The notes under the pieces were generated by a model, which did no database searches, had not been told where the DNA came from, and saw nothing but the letters and a program-made list of their open reading frames with translations. Both the position numbers and the translations under genes were made by a program. Shown here piece by piece: positions 54,700 to 62,677 of a DNA stretch of 64,000 nucleotides. Numbering within the stretch: the first letter of the stretch is position 1; the number at the start of each line of letters is the position of its first letter. This stretch comes from Mesonia hippocampi (lineage in GTDB: Bacteria > Bacteroidota > Bacteroidia > Flavobacteriales > Flavobacteriaceae): NCBI RefSeq assembly GCF_014197445.1, contig NZ_JACIFO010000001.1:62001-126000 (forward strand), in the 5' to 3' direction.

Positions 54700-55557
54700 T
54701 TAGAAAGGAGTATTTACACTTCCTTCAAAGTGGTGTTCGATATGTTTTTTATCGATAAACTTTATTTTATTATGGTTAATAATATAAACCTCTAAGGTAT
54801 CGGTGTATGTAGTTTCTCCGTTATCTGATAGGTGTAAAAATCTCATTTCATGATGCCTAGGTTTGTTTAAAACGTCTTCATCTTTAATTTCTTTCATAAA
54901 GAAAGATCCTTTTTTAGAGTCTGTAGCTTGCCAGTCTACTTGGTCGTATGTTTTTCCTTGGGTATCGGTAGAGGTAAACATGCTGTATGTTGGGGCAAAC
55001 CTTAGGTAATTGTAATGTTTAAATACAGAGTTATTGTTATCAGGGTTTACTTCTTCGGTTTTTACCCACATTTGGTACTCGTTAAAAAGATGAATTATAC
55101 GCGAATAGGTAGCATCGTCTAAATTAAAGTCGTTTGCATTGTAACCCGTCATGTAAAATGCGATATTAGTATCGTAGGAGTCTACTAATTTAAGAGCGTT
55201 ACTTCCTAGGCCATAAACACGGTATTTGCGGTTATCTACATTAATATAAGCTTCACTTCCTTGTTGGTTTATTGTGTAGGTGCTAACGGCGTTTCCCATT
55301 GTTGTGTTATCAAAGCCAATAAGGTTATTTTGTGCGTAAATAACTTCATTTTGAAAGCTTAATGTAATGGCGTTTTTTACAAAATCAACATCGGCAATAT
55401 TTTGTAAATCTGTTGGTTCTATAAACCAGTATGTGTATGATGCTAATAGTTTAGTTATACTATTATTGTTTTCAATAGGGGTGCCATTATCATCATCGTT
55501 CTTACAGGATGTAAGTGCAATGCTTATGCTAATGACTAAAAAGAGTATCTTTTTCAT
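54700..55557 (-). CDS. Lipoprotein of unknown function
   Basis: 285 residues; lipobox ALTSC (Cys18), then an acidic KNDDDN linker usual for surface lipoproteins of Bacteroidota. The mature protein is beta-rich, with paired segments around ANDFNLDDATYSRIIHLFNE and DEDVLNKPRHHEMRFLHLSD. I do not recognise the family. It lies 27 bases upstream of lpxK on the same strand and may be co-transcribed. Confidence 0.75.
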   Translation of the reverse strand: MKKILFLVISISIALTSCKNDDDNGTPIENNNSITKLLASYTYWFIEPTDLQNIADVDFVKNAITLSFQNEVIYAQNNLIGFDNTTMGNAVSTYTINQQGSEAYINVDNRKYRVYGLGSNALKLVDSYDTNIAFYMTGYNANDFNLDDATYSRIIHLFNEYQMWVKTEEVNPDNNNSVFKHYNYLRFAPTYSMFTSTDTQGKTYDQVDWQATDSKKGSFFMKEIKDEDVLNKPRHHEMRFLHLSDNGETTYTDTLEVYIINHNKIKFIDKKHIEHHFEGSVNTPF

Positions 55558-55602
55558 ATAAAAAAATTAAGCGATTAAGGTACAAAAAAAACATTGTGTA
55601 TT

Positions 55603-55971
55603 TTAATGTTCTTCTGCATATTTTACAAAGGCATTGTTGTAATCTCTTAACTCTTCTATATTTAATTTATTGTTGATGTCTCTAATAAGGGTAATAAGGT
55701 AAACCATGCTTTCTGTTGGATCAAAATCTGCTGGGGTAAAATCTATTTCTTCTAGCGGTTCATCTTCGGGGATAGGAATATTAAACGAGTCGTATTCCTC
55801 TATATGTTCAAAAGCCAAACGAAGTGCTTTTGCAATAACAGGTTGCTTTTCTTCTACAGCATAAGGTCTTAGCTTTTTTAAATCGTCCATTAGGGTATTG
55901 GTAATAATACCGGTGTGATTCAAATCGCCTAAAATTTTTCTAATTAATTGCTGTGCTTGTGGATTGTTCAA
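55603..55971 (-). CDS. Small acidic protein of unknown function
   Basis: 122 residues, soluble, no signal. Mostly helical (LIRKILGDLNHTGIITNTLM; AKALRLAFEHIEEYDSF) with a central acidic stretch PIPEDEPLEEIDFTPADFDP. I have seen similar short flavobacterial proteins without any assigned role. It is 46 bases upstream of the lipoprotein gene on the same strand. Confidence 0.7.
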   Translation of the reverse strand: MNNPQAQQLIRKILGDLNHTGIITNTLMDDLKKLRPYAVEEKQPVIAKALRLAFEHIEEYDSFNIPIPEDEPLEEIDFTPADFDPTESMVYLITLIRDINNKLNIEELRDYNNAFVKYAEEH

Positions 55972-56139
55972 AACCTAAGAATTTTAAAGTTAATTTGGCA
56001 CAAAAATAATTTATTCTATTTATTTTAATCAAAAGAAATTAAAAATTTAATTCGCTTTTTTAATTACTTAGAAAATAGGAGTTTATAAATCTATTCTATA
56101 TTTCTTCCTAAAAAATTTCAATTTACTTATAAAATCGTG

Positions 56140-56147
56140 TAATTTTG
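56140..56147 (+). promoter_or_regulatory. TAnnTTTG -7 box for the helicase gene
   Basis: TAATTTTG, perfect -7 match, 45 bases before the ATG. Confidence 0.55.
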
Positions 56148-56192
56148 CATGTTTAAATTTTTAAATCAACGACCAAAAGTATAGGTGTTTTT

Positions 56193-57695
56193 ATGATGCA
56201 AAAAACCGAAGAAAAAGTACTTTACGATTACCAAGAAAAAGACTTAGAAAAGATATTTACTTACCTAAGTGATTATCCCGAAAGCTATAATTTATGTTAC
56301 CAGTTGCCTACAGGAGGAGGAAAAACGGTGATTTTTTCGGAGATTGTTAGACGTTATATCCAGCAAACCCACAAAAAAGTAATTATTTTAACGCATCGTA
56401 TAGAATTGTGTAAACAAACTTCTAAGATGTTGGACGGTTTTAATGTTAAAAATAAAATTATTAACAGTAAAGTAAAAGACCTTCCCGATCAAGATGAATA
56501 CCAGTGCTTTGTAGCCATGGTAGAAACACTTAACAACCGTTTAAATGATGAAAAATTAGAAGTAAAAGATATTGGGCTGGTTATTATAGATGAGGCACAT
56601 TACAACTCGTTTACAAAACTGTTTAAACATTTTGAGAACTCTTTTATTTTAGGCGTAACCGCAACACCGTTAAGTTCTAACATTAAGCTTCCTATGAATG
56701 ATAATTATAAGGAGCTTATTGTAGGAGAATCTATTACCTCGTTAATAGAAAAAAGTTTCTTGGCACGCGCCAATACTTTTAGTTACGATGTAGGTTTAGG
56801 CTCGCTGCAAGTAGGAATAAATGGAGATTATACCGTAAAATCTTCCGAAGATTTATATACCAACCTATCTATGCAAGAAAAACTCTTGCAAGCATACGAG
56901 GAGCGTTGTAAAGGGCAAAAAACACTTATTTTTAATAACGGGATAAATACGTCTTGGTTTGTTTACCAAACCTTTAAAGATGCAGGTTACGAGATAAGAC
57001 ACCTAGATAATACCCATAGTAAAAAGGAACGTAAAGAAATTTTAAAATGGTTTAAAACTAAACCCGATGCAATTTTAACTTCGGTTAGTATTTTAACTAC
57101 AGGATTTGATGAACCTACCGTAAGAAATATAATATTAAATAGAGCAACAAAATCCTTAACCTTGTATTATCAGATGATAGGACGTGGGTCGCGAAAACTT
57201 CCTGGTAAAGATGAGTTTAATGTGATTGATTTAGGAAATAATGCCGCTAGATTTGGTATGTGGGATGCTCCGGTAGATTGGCAACTGATATTTAAAAACC
57301 CAGACTATTTCTTAGATAACATGATATCTGATGAAGAAATAGAGCAGGAATTTACCTATAAAATGCCAGAAGAAACTAGAGCGCTATTTAAGAATACGGA
57401 AAATATTCATTTCGATATTAAGAAAGCTTATGATGAAGCGGTAAATAATGGCGAAAAATCAAAAGCTGTATTGGAGGAATCTATTAATCAGCATGCACGT
57501 ATGTGTGTAGAAAATAGTGAAGATGTTTTTGATGCCCGTATTTTGGCTAGAGAATTGAAGGACGATATCCACGATCGTGTAAAACGCTATTCTTATTGTA
57601 TAATTAATAACACCAAAAACTATAGAGATTGGTTGTTTGAAGATTATAACAGGAAGTTGCGTTCAAAAATAAACACCATGTTTCAAGATGAATAA
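56193..57695 (+). CDS. SF2 DEAD/DEAH-box helicase
   Basis: 500 residues. Motif I PTGGGKTVIFSE (about 40-51), Ia THRIELCKQT, II IIDEAHYNS (about 137-145), III GVTATP, V TGFDEPTVRNI and VI YQMIGRGSR. Two RecA-like domains plus a C-terminal helical part (about 380-500). It resembles the RadD/YejH type more than RecQ or RecG, so a role in DNA repair is plausible. Double ATG at the start; either may be used. Confidence 0.9.
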   Translation: MMQKTEEKVLYDYQEKDLEKIFTYLSDYPESYNLCYQLPTGGGKTVIFSEIVRRYIQQTHKKVIILTHRIELCKQTSKMLDGFNVKNKIINSKVKDLPDQDEYQCFVAMVETLNNRLNDEKLEVKDIGLVIIDEAHYNSFTKLFKHFENSFILGVTATPLSSNIKLPMNDNYKELIVGESITSLIEKSFLARANTFSYDVGLGSLQVGINGDYTVKSSEDLYTNLSMQEKLLQAYEERCKGQKTLIFNNGINTSWFVYQTFKDAGYEIRHLDNTHSKKERKEILKWFKTKPDAILTSVSILTTGFDEPTVRNIILNRATKSLTLYYQMIGRGSRKLPGKDEFNVIDLGNNAARFGMWDAPVDWQLIFKNPDYFLDNMISDEEIEQEFTYKMPEETRALFKNTENIHFDIKKAYDEAVNNGEKSKAVLEESINQHARMCVENSEDVFDARILARELKDDIHDRVKRYSYCIINNTKNYRDWLFEDYNRKLRSKINTMFQDE

Positions 57696-57700
57696 AAATA

Positions 57701-57733
57701 AAAGCTACCTATAAATTTAGGTAGCTTTAGTTT
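57701..57733. terminator. Terminator between helicase and trpA
   Basis: AAAGCTACCT / AGGTAGCTTT stem with an 8-base A/T loop, between convergent genes. Confidence 0.85.
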
Positions 57734-57747
57734 TTATTGGCTGTTTT

Positions 57748-58503
57748 TCAGATGTAAGATTTTATAAAATCGGCAGTTTTTTCAACGGTGTTTTGCGAAA
57801 GGAAATTAACATAAGCATCGCTAATAATCCTACCTTTAAAAAATGATAGAGCAATTTCTACTTGCTTATTATCTGCCATGCCAACATCAATAAGCAGTGG
57901 AGTTTTAAGCTTTAAAGCTTTGAGGTATTTAAAATAAGTTATTTCTTTTTCAGAAAAAGCACTGTTTTCCGCTAAAGGAGCTATAGTATATATAAATCCT
58001 CCTGCAAGATTATCGATTTCTTTTATTCTACTTTCTGATGTTTGCGGACTTATAAAAGGAATATATTTCAGGTTGTTTTCGGTAAAGTATTGCTGGTACT
58101 TGCTTTTAAAAATAGATAGTGGTAAATCAGGAATTATTAAACCATCAATGTCTATTTGAGCACATTTTTTGCAAAAATCTTTTACACCATATTGGTAAAT
58201 AGGATTTAAATATCCCGAGATAAGTATAGGTTTTGTTGTTTGTTTTCTTATATGCTTAAGCTGCTCGAAAAATAGCTTTGTTGTCATACCATTTTGCAGA
58301 GCCACTTTTTCACTTTCTTGTAGTGTGGGTGAGCCTGCAAGGGGATCGCTAAAGGGTAATACCACAATGATAATGTCGGCCTTATTTTCAGACAGCAGTT
58401 GTATGCTTTTAGGCGTGTCGTTTAAATTAGGAAATCCTGCGGTAGTGTATATGGCGTTTAAATTGCTTTTTTGCGCTAGTGTATAATCTATTCTATTCAT
58501 CAT
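57748..58503 (-). CDS. trpA: Tryptophan synthase alpha chain, catalytic residues lost
   Basis: 251 residues, full-length and in frame. The family normally cleaves indole-glycerol phosphate to indole. In active TrpA the catalytic Glu and Asp lie in a stretch like E-x-G-x-PFSDPLADGPT; here the stretch reads IIIVVLPFSDPLAGSPT, so Glu is Ile46 and Asp is Gly57. The phosphate-binding sites also fail: a (A)GVTG loop is replaced by IAPLAENSAF and IIGSA by IISDA. The rest (GYLNPIYQYGVKDFC, DGLIIPDLP, FISPQTSESRI) remains TrpA-like. It begins 2 bases after trpB. The open frame and conserved fold suggest a retained non-catalytic role, for example activating TrpB. Confidence 0.9.
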   Translation of the reverse strand: MMNRIDYTLAQKSNLNAIYTTAGFPNLNDTPKSIQLLSENKADIIIVVLPFSDPLAGSPTLQESEKVALQNGMTTKLFFEQLKHIRKQTTKPILISGYLNPIYQYGVKDFCKKCAQIDIDGLIIPDLPLSIFKSKYQQYFTENNLKYIPFISPQTSESRIKEIDNLAGGFIYTIAPLAENSAFSEKEITYFKYLKALKLKTPLLIDVGMADNKQVEIALSFFKGRIISDAYVNFLSQNTVEKTADFIKSYI

Positions 58504-58505
58504 TT

Positions 58506-59684
58506 TTAGTTAAAGTAATTTGTGTAAGTATTTAAATCTTTATCGCCGCGTCCAGAAAGGTTTACGACAATAATATCAGAGGCTTTAGTGGCTAGTTTGT
58601 CTAAAACTGCCAAGGCATGTGCGCTTTCTACAGCGGGGATAATTCCTTCTAGTTTACAGAGTTCTATTCCAGCAGTAATTGCTTCATCATCGGTTATGGT
58701 AATAAATTCTACGCGTTTTTCTTTGTGTAAATGTGCATAAAGTGGACCAACGCCAGGGTAATCTAAACCAGCAGAAACAGAGTAAGGCTCTATTATTTGT
58801 CCATCTTCTGTTTGCATAACCATGGTTTTGCTTCCGTGAATTATTCCAGGAGTACCAATTACAGAGGTAGCTGCTGTTTTACCAGAGTTAACTCCTTTAC
58901 CTGAAGCTTCTGCTGCAATAAGTTTAACCTCGGGGGTATTTAAGTAATGATAGAAAGCTCCTGTGGCATTACTACCTCCGCCCACACAAGCAACAATATA
59001 ATCTGGGTTAGGTGTTTTTTCTTTTTCAGTTAGTTGCTTTTTTATTTCTTCAGAAATTACACTTTGTAAACGTGCAACAAGATCTGGATAAGGATGAGGA
59101 CCCACAACGCTACCTATAATATAAAAAGTATCTTCAGCGTTTCTTACCCAGTCTTGGATGGCTTCATTGGTGGCATCTTTTAGTGTTTTGCTCCCCGATG
59201 TGGCAGGTTTTACTTCTGCTCCTAATAGTTTCATGCGTTCTACATTAGGTGCTTGCCTTTGGGTATCTATTTCGCCCATGTAAATTACACAATCTATACC
59301 TGCTAAGGCACATACCGTAGCGGTAGCCACCCCATGTTGTCCTGCTCCAGTTTCTGCAATTACACGGGTTTTGCCTAAGTGTTTTGCTAGCAGAATTTGC
59401 CCAATGGTGTTATTTATTTTATGAGCTCCAGTATGGTTTAGATCTTCTCGTTTAAGATAAACTTTAGCCCCTATTTTTTCAGAAAGCCTTTTGGCATGAT
59501 ATAGAGGAGAAGGCCTACCTACATAATCTTGAAGCAAGGAAGAGAACTCTTGTTTAAAGCTTTCTTTTTGCATAATTTCTAGGTAACAGTTTTTTAATTC
59601 TTCGATGTTATGATGAAGCATCTCTGGGATGTAAGCCCCACCAAATTCACCATAGAATCCGTTTTCGTTTACTTGATAATTCAT
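58506..59684 (-). CDS. trpB: Tryptophan synthase beta chain
   Basis: Joins indole and serine to tryptophan with PLP. 392 residues. The PLP Lys is in [10 protein letters not shown] (about residue 90), the catalytic Glu in [12 protein letters not shown], the phosphate cup GGGSNATG and the pyridine-contact Ser in NLSGRGDKD are all present, as is the COMM domain. So TrpB should be active. Together with the altered TrpA it points to use of free indole. It is 142 bases after trpG; in this gap I find neither trpD, trpC or trpF nor traces of them. Confidence 0.97.
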   Translation of the reverse strand: MNYQVNENGFYGEFGGAYIPEMLHHNIEELKNCYLEIMQKESFKQEFSSLLQDYVGRPSPLYHAKRLSEKIGAKVYLKREDLNHTGAHKINNTIGQILLAKHLGKTRVIAETGAGQHGVATATVCALAGIDCVIYMGEIDTQRQAPNVERMKLLGAEVKPATSGSKTLKDATNEAIQDWVRNAEDTFYIIGSVVGPHPYPDLVARLQSVISEEIKKQLTEKEKTPNPDYIVACVGGGSNATGAFYHYLNTPEVKLIAAEASGKGVNSGKTAATSVIGTPGIIHGSKTMVMQTEDGQIIEPYSVSAGLDYPGVGPLYAHLHKEKRVEFITITDDEAITAGIELCKLEGIIPAVESAHALAVLDKLATKASDIIVVNLSGRGDKDLNTYTNYFN

Positions 59685-59825
59685 GTTTTTTATTGTTTTA
59701 AATTATTGTTTTTTAATTGTTTATAACTGTTTTTTGTGTTTGTTTTTAGGATGTGAGTTTCCTAGGCTAGAATATTTTCCTAGTCCTTATATGGTATTTT
59801 AAAGGTTGTTTTTTAAAATAATTAC

Positions 59826-60392
59826 TTAAAAATCAAGCCAATTTTTTAGCATAGTTTTTCCTGTAGGTGTAAGTATAGATTCTGGATGAAATTGTACTCC
59901 TTTTACGGTATATGTACGGTGCCTTAGGGACATTATTATTCCGTTTTTATCTACCGCAGTAGGCATTAATGAGTCAGGAAGGGGAGAAGTTACCCCCCAA
60001 GAGTGATAACGTCCTACACTTAGTTCTGTTGGCAGGTTTGTGTAAAGCGTTTCTAACGGGTCTATTACTTTAATTGTAGTAGCAATGCCATGATAAACTT
60101 CTGGAAGGTTTGTAATTTTGCCTCCAAAAACCTCTGCAATGGCTTGTTGCCCTAAACAAACGCCAAGTATATTTTTTGTCGAAGCGTATTTCTTTATAAT
60201 TGGTTTTAATAGTCCTGCTTCTTCGGGTATTCCTGGGCCAGGTGATAAGATTAGATTATCAAACTCTTCTAATTCTTCTAGATCTAGCTTATCGTTTTTA
60301 AAAACGGTTACCTTATTACTTAGTTCTTCTAAATAATGTACTAAGTTGTAGGTGAAGCTATCATAGTTGTCAATCATTACTATTTTTTTCAT
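59826..60392 (-). CDS. trpG: Anthranilate/aminodeoxychorismate synthase glutaminase (TrpG/PabA)
   Basis: 188 residues of class I glutamine amidotransferase: IDNYDSFTYNLVHYL at the start, oxyanion loop SPGPGIPEEAG, nucleophile Cys in GVCLGQQAIA (about residue 79), and His/Glu in VQFHPESILT (about 168-177). It supplies ammonia to TrpE or PabB. No trpE is adjacent, so it may serve folate synthesis as PabA. It is the first structural gene after the attenuator, 48 bases from its T run. Confidence 0.95.
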   Translation of the reverse strand: MKKIVMIDNYDSFTYNLVHYLEELSNKVTVFKNDKLDLEELEEFDNLILSPGPGIPEEAGLLKPIIKKYASTKNILGVCLGQQAIAEVFGGKITNLPEVYHGIATTIKVIDPLETLYTNLPTELSVGRYHSWGVTSPLPDSLMPTAVDKNGIIMSLRHRTYTVKGVQFHPESILTPTGKTMLKNWLDF

Positions 60393-60443
60393 GGTATAGA
60401 AGAATAAAAATTAATTTACTGTTTATTTTATTTAAAAATATTC

Positions 60444-60479
60444 AAAAAAAAAGACCTGTCGTGAAATGACAGGTCTTTT
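60444..60479 (-). terminator. Attenuator hairpin of the trp leader
   Basis: On the minus strand AAAAGACCTGTC, loop ATTTCAC, GACAGGTCTTTT and a run of nine T in total. The loop plus two bases (ATTTCACGA) is the exact complement of TCGTGAAAT in the leader (60503-60511), giving a 9-bp antiterminator pairing across the leader stop. This is the normal layout for transcription attenuation. Confidence 0.85.
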
Positions 60480-60500
60480 ACAATAGGGTATATAAAAGTG

Positions 60501-60563
60501 TTATTTCACGAATCGTAATTCCTGAAAGTTCCACCAAAATTTATTTACAAAGTTTAAATTCAA
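60501..60563 (-). CDS. trpL: trp leader peptide with tandem Trp codons
   Basis: Short frame MNLNFVNKFWWNFQELRFVK (20 residues) read from a TTG at 60563; there is no ATG, and an ATT directly before it is another possibility. Two Trp codons (60531-60536) lie in its middle. When Trp-tRNA is low, a ribosome halted there would leave the tail of the leader free to pair with the hairpin loop and let transcription continue. A consensus promoter lies just upstream. Confidence 0.82.
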   Translation of the reverse strand: MNLNFVNKFWWNFQELRFVK

Positions 60564-60586
60564 AATGTTGTTGTTAATTGTTGGGG

Positions 60587-60619
60587 CAAATTTAACTAAT
60601 AAAAAATTAGATATCCAAA
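60587..60619 (-). promoter_or_regulatory. Promoter of the trp leader
   Basis: On the minus strand TTTG (60619-60616), 21 bases, TAAATTTG (60594-60587), a good match to the Bacteroidota -33/-7 pattern. It puts the transcript start about 15-20 bases before the leader TTG. Confidence 0.7.
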
Positions 60620-60634
60620 TTATCTGGGTAAATT

Positions 60635-61255
60635 TTAACTTAACGCATTAAAAATGGCAACTCCGTAGATAGCAAAACGCACAAAACGCAGTAATCCAAA
60701 TAATAAAAAGCTAGGAAAAGGGAACTTTATAATTCCCGCAGCAATACTAGATATAGAGAAAGGTAATGGTAATAAGGCACCAACTACGATAAGAAAACCA
60801 CCCCATTTACGCATGTTTTTAATGTGTTTTTCCATTTTTACTTCAAGGTAAACAAATACAGAAGGGATGCTGGCAATACCTCGCCCTACAAAGTAAGATA
60901 TAACCCCTCCTAAATAGGATAATGTAGCAAGAATGCTTAAAAACACCACAGGATGCTCTGATTTTCCTGACCATGCAATGAACATTTCTGGTGGAATTAA
61001 CCCTAAAAATGATTCGGAGGCGAAGAAAACAGCAAAAACGCCTATTGGCGGAAAGTTTTCTGTAACATAAACAAGAATTGTATTAATGTCTATTACAAAA
61101 AAGTGTACAGCGAGTAAGGCTGCTACAAATAAAATAATAGGAAGTGCAGCCTTTAAAAGACTTTTTCCTACAAATGAATAAAAACCTGTATACGAGTAAT
61201 ATTGGTGAAGAAGTTTCCACCTTGGTTTTTTGTTAGCTGGGTTTTTCTTTGGCAT
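60635..61255 (-). CDS. VTT-domain (YqaA/DedA-like) membrane protein
   Basis: 206 residues with about five membrane segments: LPIILFVAALLAVHFFVI, GVFAVFFASESFLGLIPPE, VFLSILATLSYLGGVISYFVG (in part), GFLIVVGALLPLPFSISSI and SFLLFGLLRFVRFAIYGVAI (in part). The E-x-(5-8)-PPE/GR pattern and the GALLPLPFS loop fit the SNARE-associated/VTT superfamily, which includes lipid scramblases and undecaprenyl-phosphate flippases. The basic N-terminus should face the cytoplasm. It starts 9 bases after the MscS gene and so shares its transcript. Confidence 0.88.
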   Translation of the reverse strand: MPKKNPANKKPRWKLLHQYYSYTGFYSFVGKSLLKAALPIILFVAALLAVHFFVIDINTILVYVTENFPPIGVFAVFFASESFLGLIPPEMFIAWSGKSEHPVVFLSILATLSYLGGVISYFVGRGIASIPSVFVYLEVKMEKHIKNMRKWGGFLIVVGALLPLPFSISSIAAGIIKFPFPSFLLFGLLRFVRFAIYGVAIFNALS

Positions 61256-61263
61256 TTTATAAA

Positions 61264-62538
61264 TTATAATCTAGTGTTATTTTGAGTTATCTTTTGTATG
61301 TCGTGGGTGGTGGGTGGTTCAAAAACCTCAAGTTTAAAGTAAGGAACTGCAGCAAGAAGGTGATCGAAAATATCACTTACAATGTGCTCGTAGTTTTTCC
61401 AAACTTTATCACGGCTAAAAGCATAGATTTCTAGTGGCACGCCATGAGGTGTAGGTGCAAGTTGCCTACTCATCATTAACATATCTTTATTTAGCGCAGA
61501 GTGGTTACTTAAATATTGATCTACATATTTTCTAAACACGCCAAAATTGGTTAAGTTTCTTCCGTTAATAAGCAGGCTTTTATCAATTTCGTTTTTGGTA
61601 TTGTATTTATCAATTTCGGTAGTTCTGGTGTTTAAATAAGCGGTAATTAGCTGGATTTTTTTTAATTCTTCTATTTCTTCACCAGTTAAGTAATGTATAG
61701 AGTTTGCTTTGATGAGAATAGATCTTTTTATTCTTCGCCCATTAGAATTTTGCATACCTCTCCAATTGGTAAATGAATCAGAGTTTAGGTAATAGGTAGG
61801 AATGGTAGTAATGGTGTAATCAAAATTTTTAACTTTTACAGAAGATAAGTTTATTTCAATCACAGTTCCATCGGCACCATATTTTTCCATCGTTATCCAA
61901 TCTCCAATACGTACAGTGTCGTTTACAGAAACCTGAATACTAGCTACAAAGCCTAAAATACTATCTTTAAAAATAAGCAGTAAAACAGCAGAAAGTGCTC
62001 CTATAGCTGTTAGGAAATCTGCGATGGATTTGTTGGTTACAATAGAGGAGATTAAAACAATACCTATCATCCAAGTAATAATCATAAATACTTGAATGTA
62101 ACTTTCTATAGGTTTGTCTTTAAAGTTTTTAAGAGAACGTAAATAATCTTTGAAAGAATGTAGGATGGTACGAATCATCCAAATAAACATAATAATTATA
62201 GCAATATCAACAATGCTTATTATTAAAGCTTTTGGCGAGGAGTAATCAATCAAGAAATCGGTTATAAAGGTACGTCCTACAATAAGTACAATTAAGTTTG
62301 CTAAGTTTACAATAGCTTTATTACTGAATAAATAATCGTCAAATTTTGTTTTTGTTTTTGCCGCAATTTGAGATAAAAAGCCTCTAAAAAACTTAATGAA
62401 AACGTACCTAAGAGCAGAGGCAATAATGATAAAAACAATGATGTTGAGTATAAAATTTACCCATACAGCTATTGGTTTAGACCATCCAGCGCTGATAAAA
62501 AAATCGTAAAAGAAATGAGTAAAATTCTCAAGTTTCAT
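61264..62538 (-). CDS. MscS-family mechanosensitive ion channel
   Basis: 424 residues. Several N-terminal membrane helices (about 20-45, 75-95, 105-130, 150-170), then the pore helix TM3 region AIGALSAVLLLIFKDSILGFVASIQ (in part: SAVLLLIFKDSILGFV) followed by the MscS beta-domain VNDTVRIGDWITMEKYGADG and NFDYTITTIPTYYL. The C-terminal cytoplasmic part has PTPHGVPLEIYAFSRDK. Releases solutes on hypo-osmotic stress. Larger than E. coli MscS (286 residues), like the YbdG/Msc-medium group. Confidence 0.94.
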   Translation of the reverse strand: MKLENFTHFFYDFFISAGWSKPIAVWVNFILNIIVFIIIASALRYVFIKFFRGFLSQIAAKTKTKFDDYLFSNKAIVNLANLIVLIVGRTFITDFLIDYSSPKALIISIVDIAIIIMFIWMIRTILHSFKDYLRSLKNFKDKPIESYIQVFMIITWMIGIVLISSIVTNKSIADFLTAIGALSAVLLLIFKDSILGFVASIQVSVNDTVRIGDWITMEKYGADGTVIEINLSSVKVKNFDYTITTIPTYYLNSDSFTNWRGMQNSNGRRIKRSILIKANSIHYLTGEEIEELKKIQLITAYLNTRTTEIDKYNTKNEIDKSLLINGRNLTNFGVFRKYVDQYLSNHSALNKDMLMMSRQLAPTPHGVPLEIYAFSRDKVWKNYEHIVSDIFDHLLAAVPYFKLEVFEPPTTHDIQKITQNNTRL

Positions 62539-62664
62539 AAGTATTTAACTTTCTTGGGCTACAAGCAACAAAAATAAAAATGATAACATCCAAAACAACT
62601 TAAAATCTAAAAAGTTTTCCCTAAACTATTCTTAAAATGTAGTTTTTTGCATAAATAGTTTAGG

Positions 62665-62672
62665 TACTTTTG
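62665..62672 (+). promoter_or_regulatory. TAnnTTTG -7 box directly before the FUSC gene
   Basis: TACTTTTG ends 5 bases before the ATG at 62678. A TTTG at 62646-62649 could be a -33 element but the 15-base spacing is short. Confidence 0.5.
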
Positions 62673-62677
62673 TATGA

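Noticed and set aside
57748-58503. trpA as an ordinary active gene or as a pseudogene
   Set aside because: The frame is intact and the fold motifs are kept, so it is not a plain pseudogene, but the catalytic Glu and Asp are clearly missing, so it is not ordinary either.
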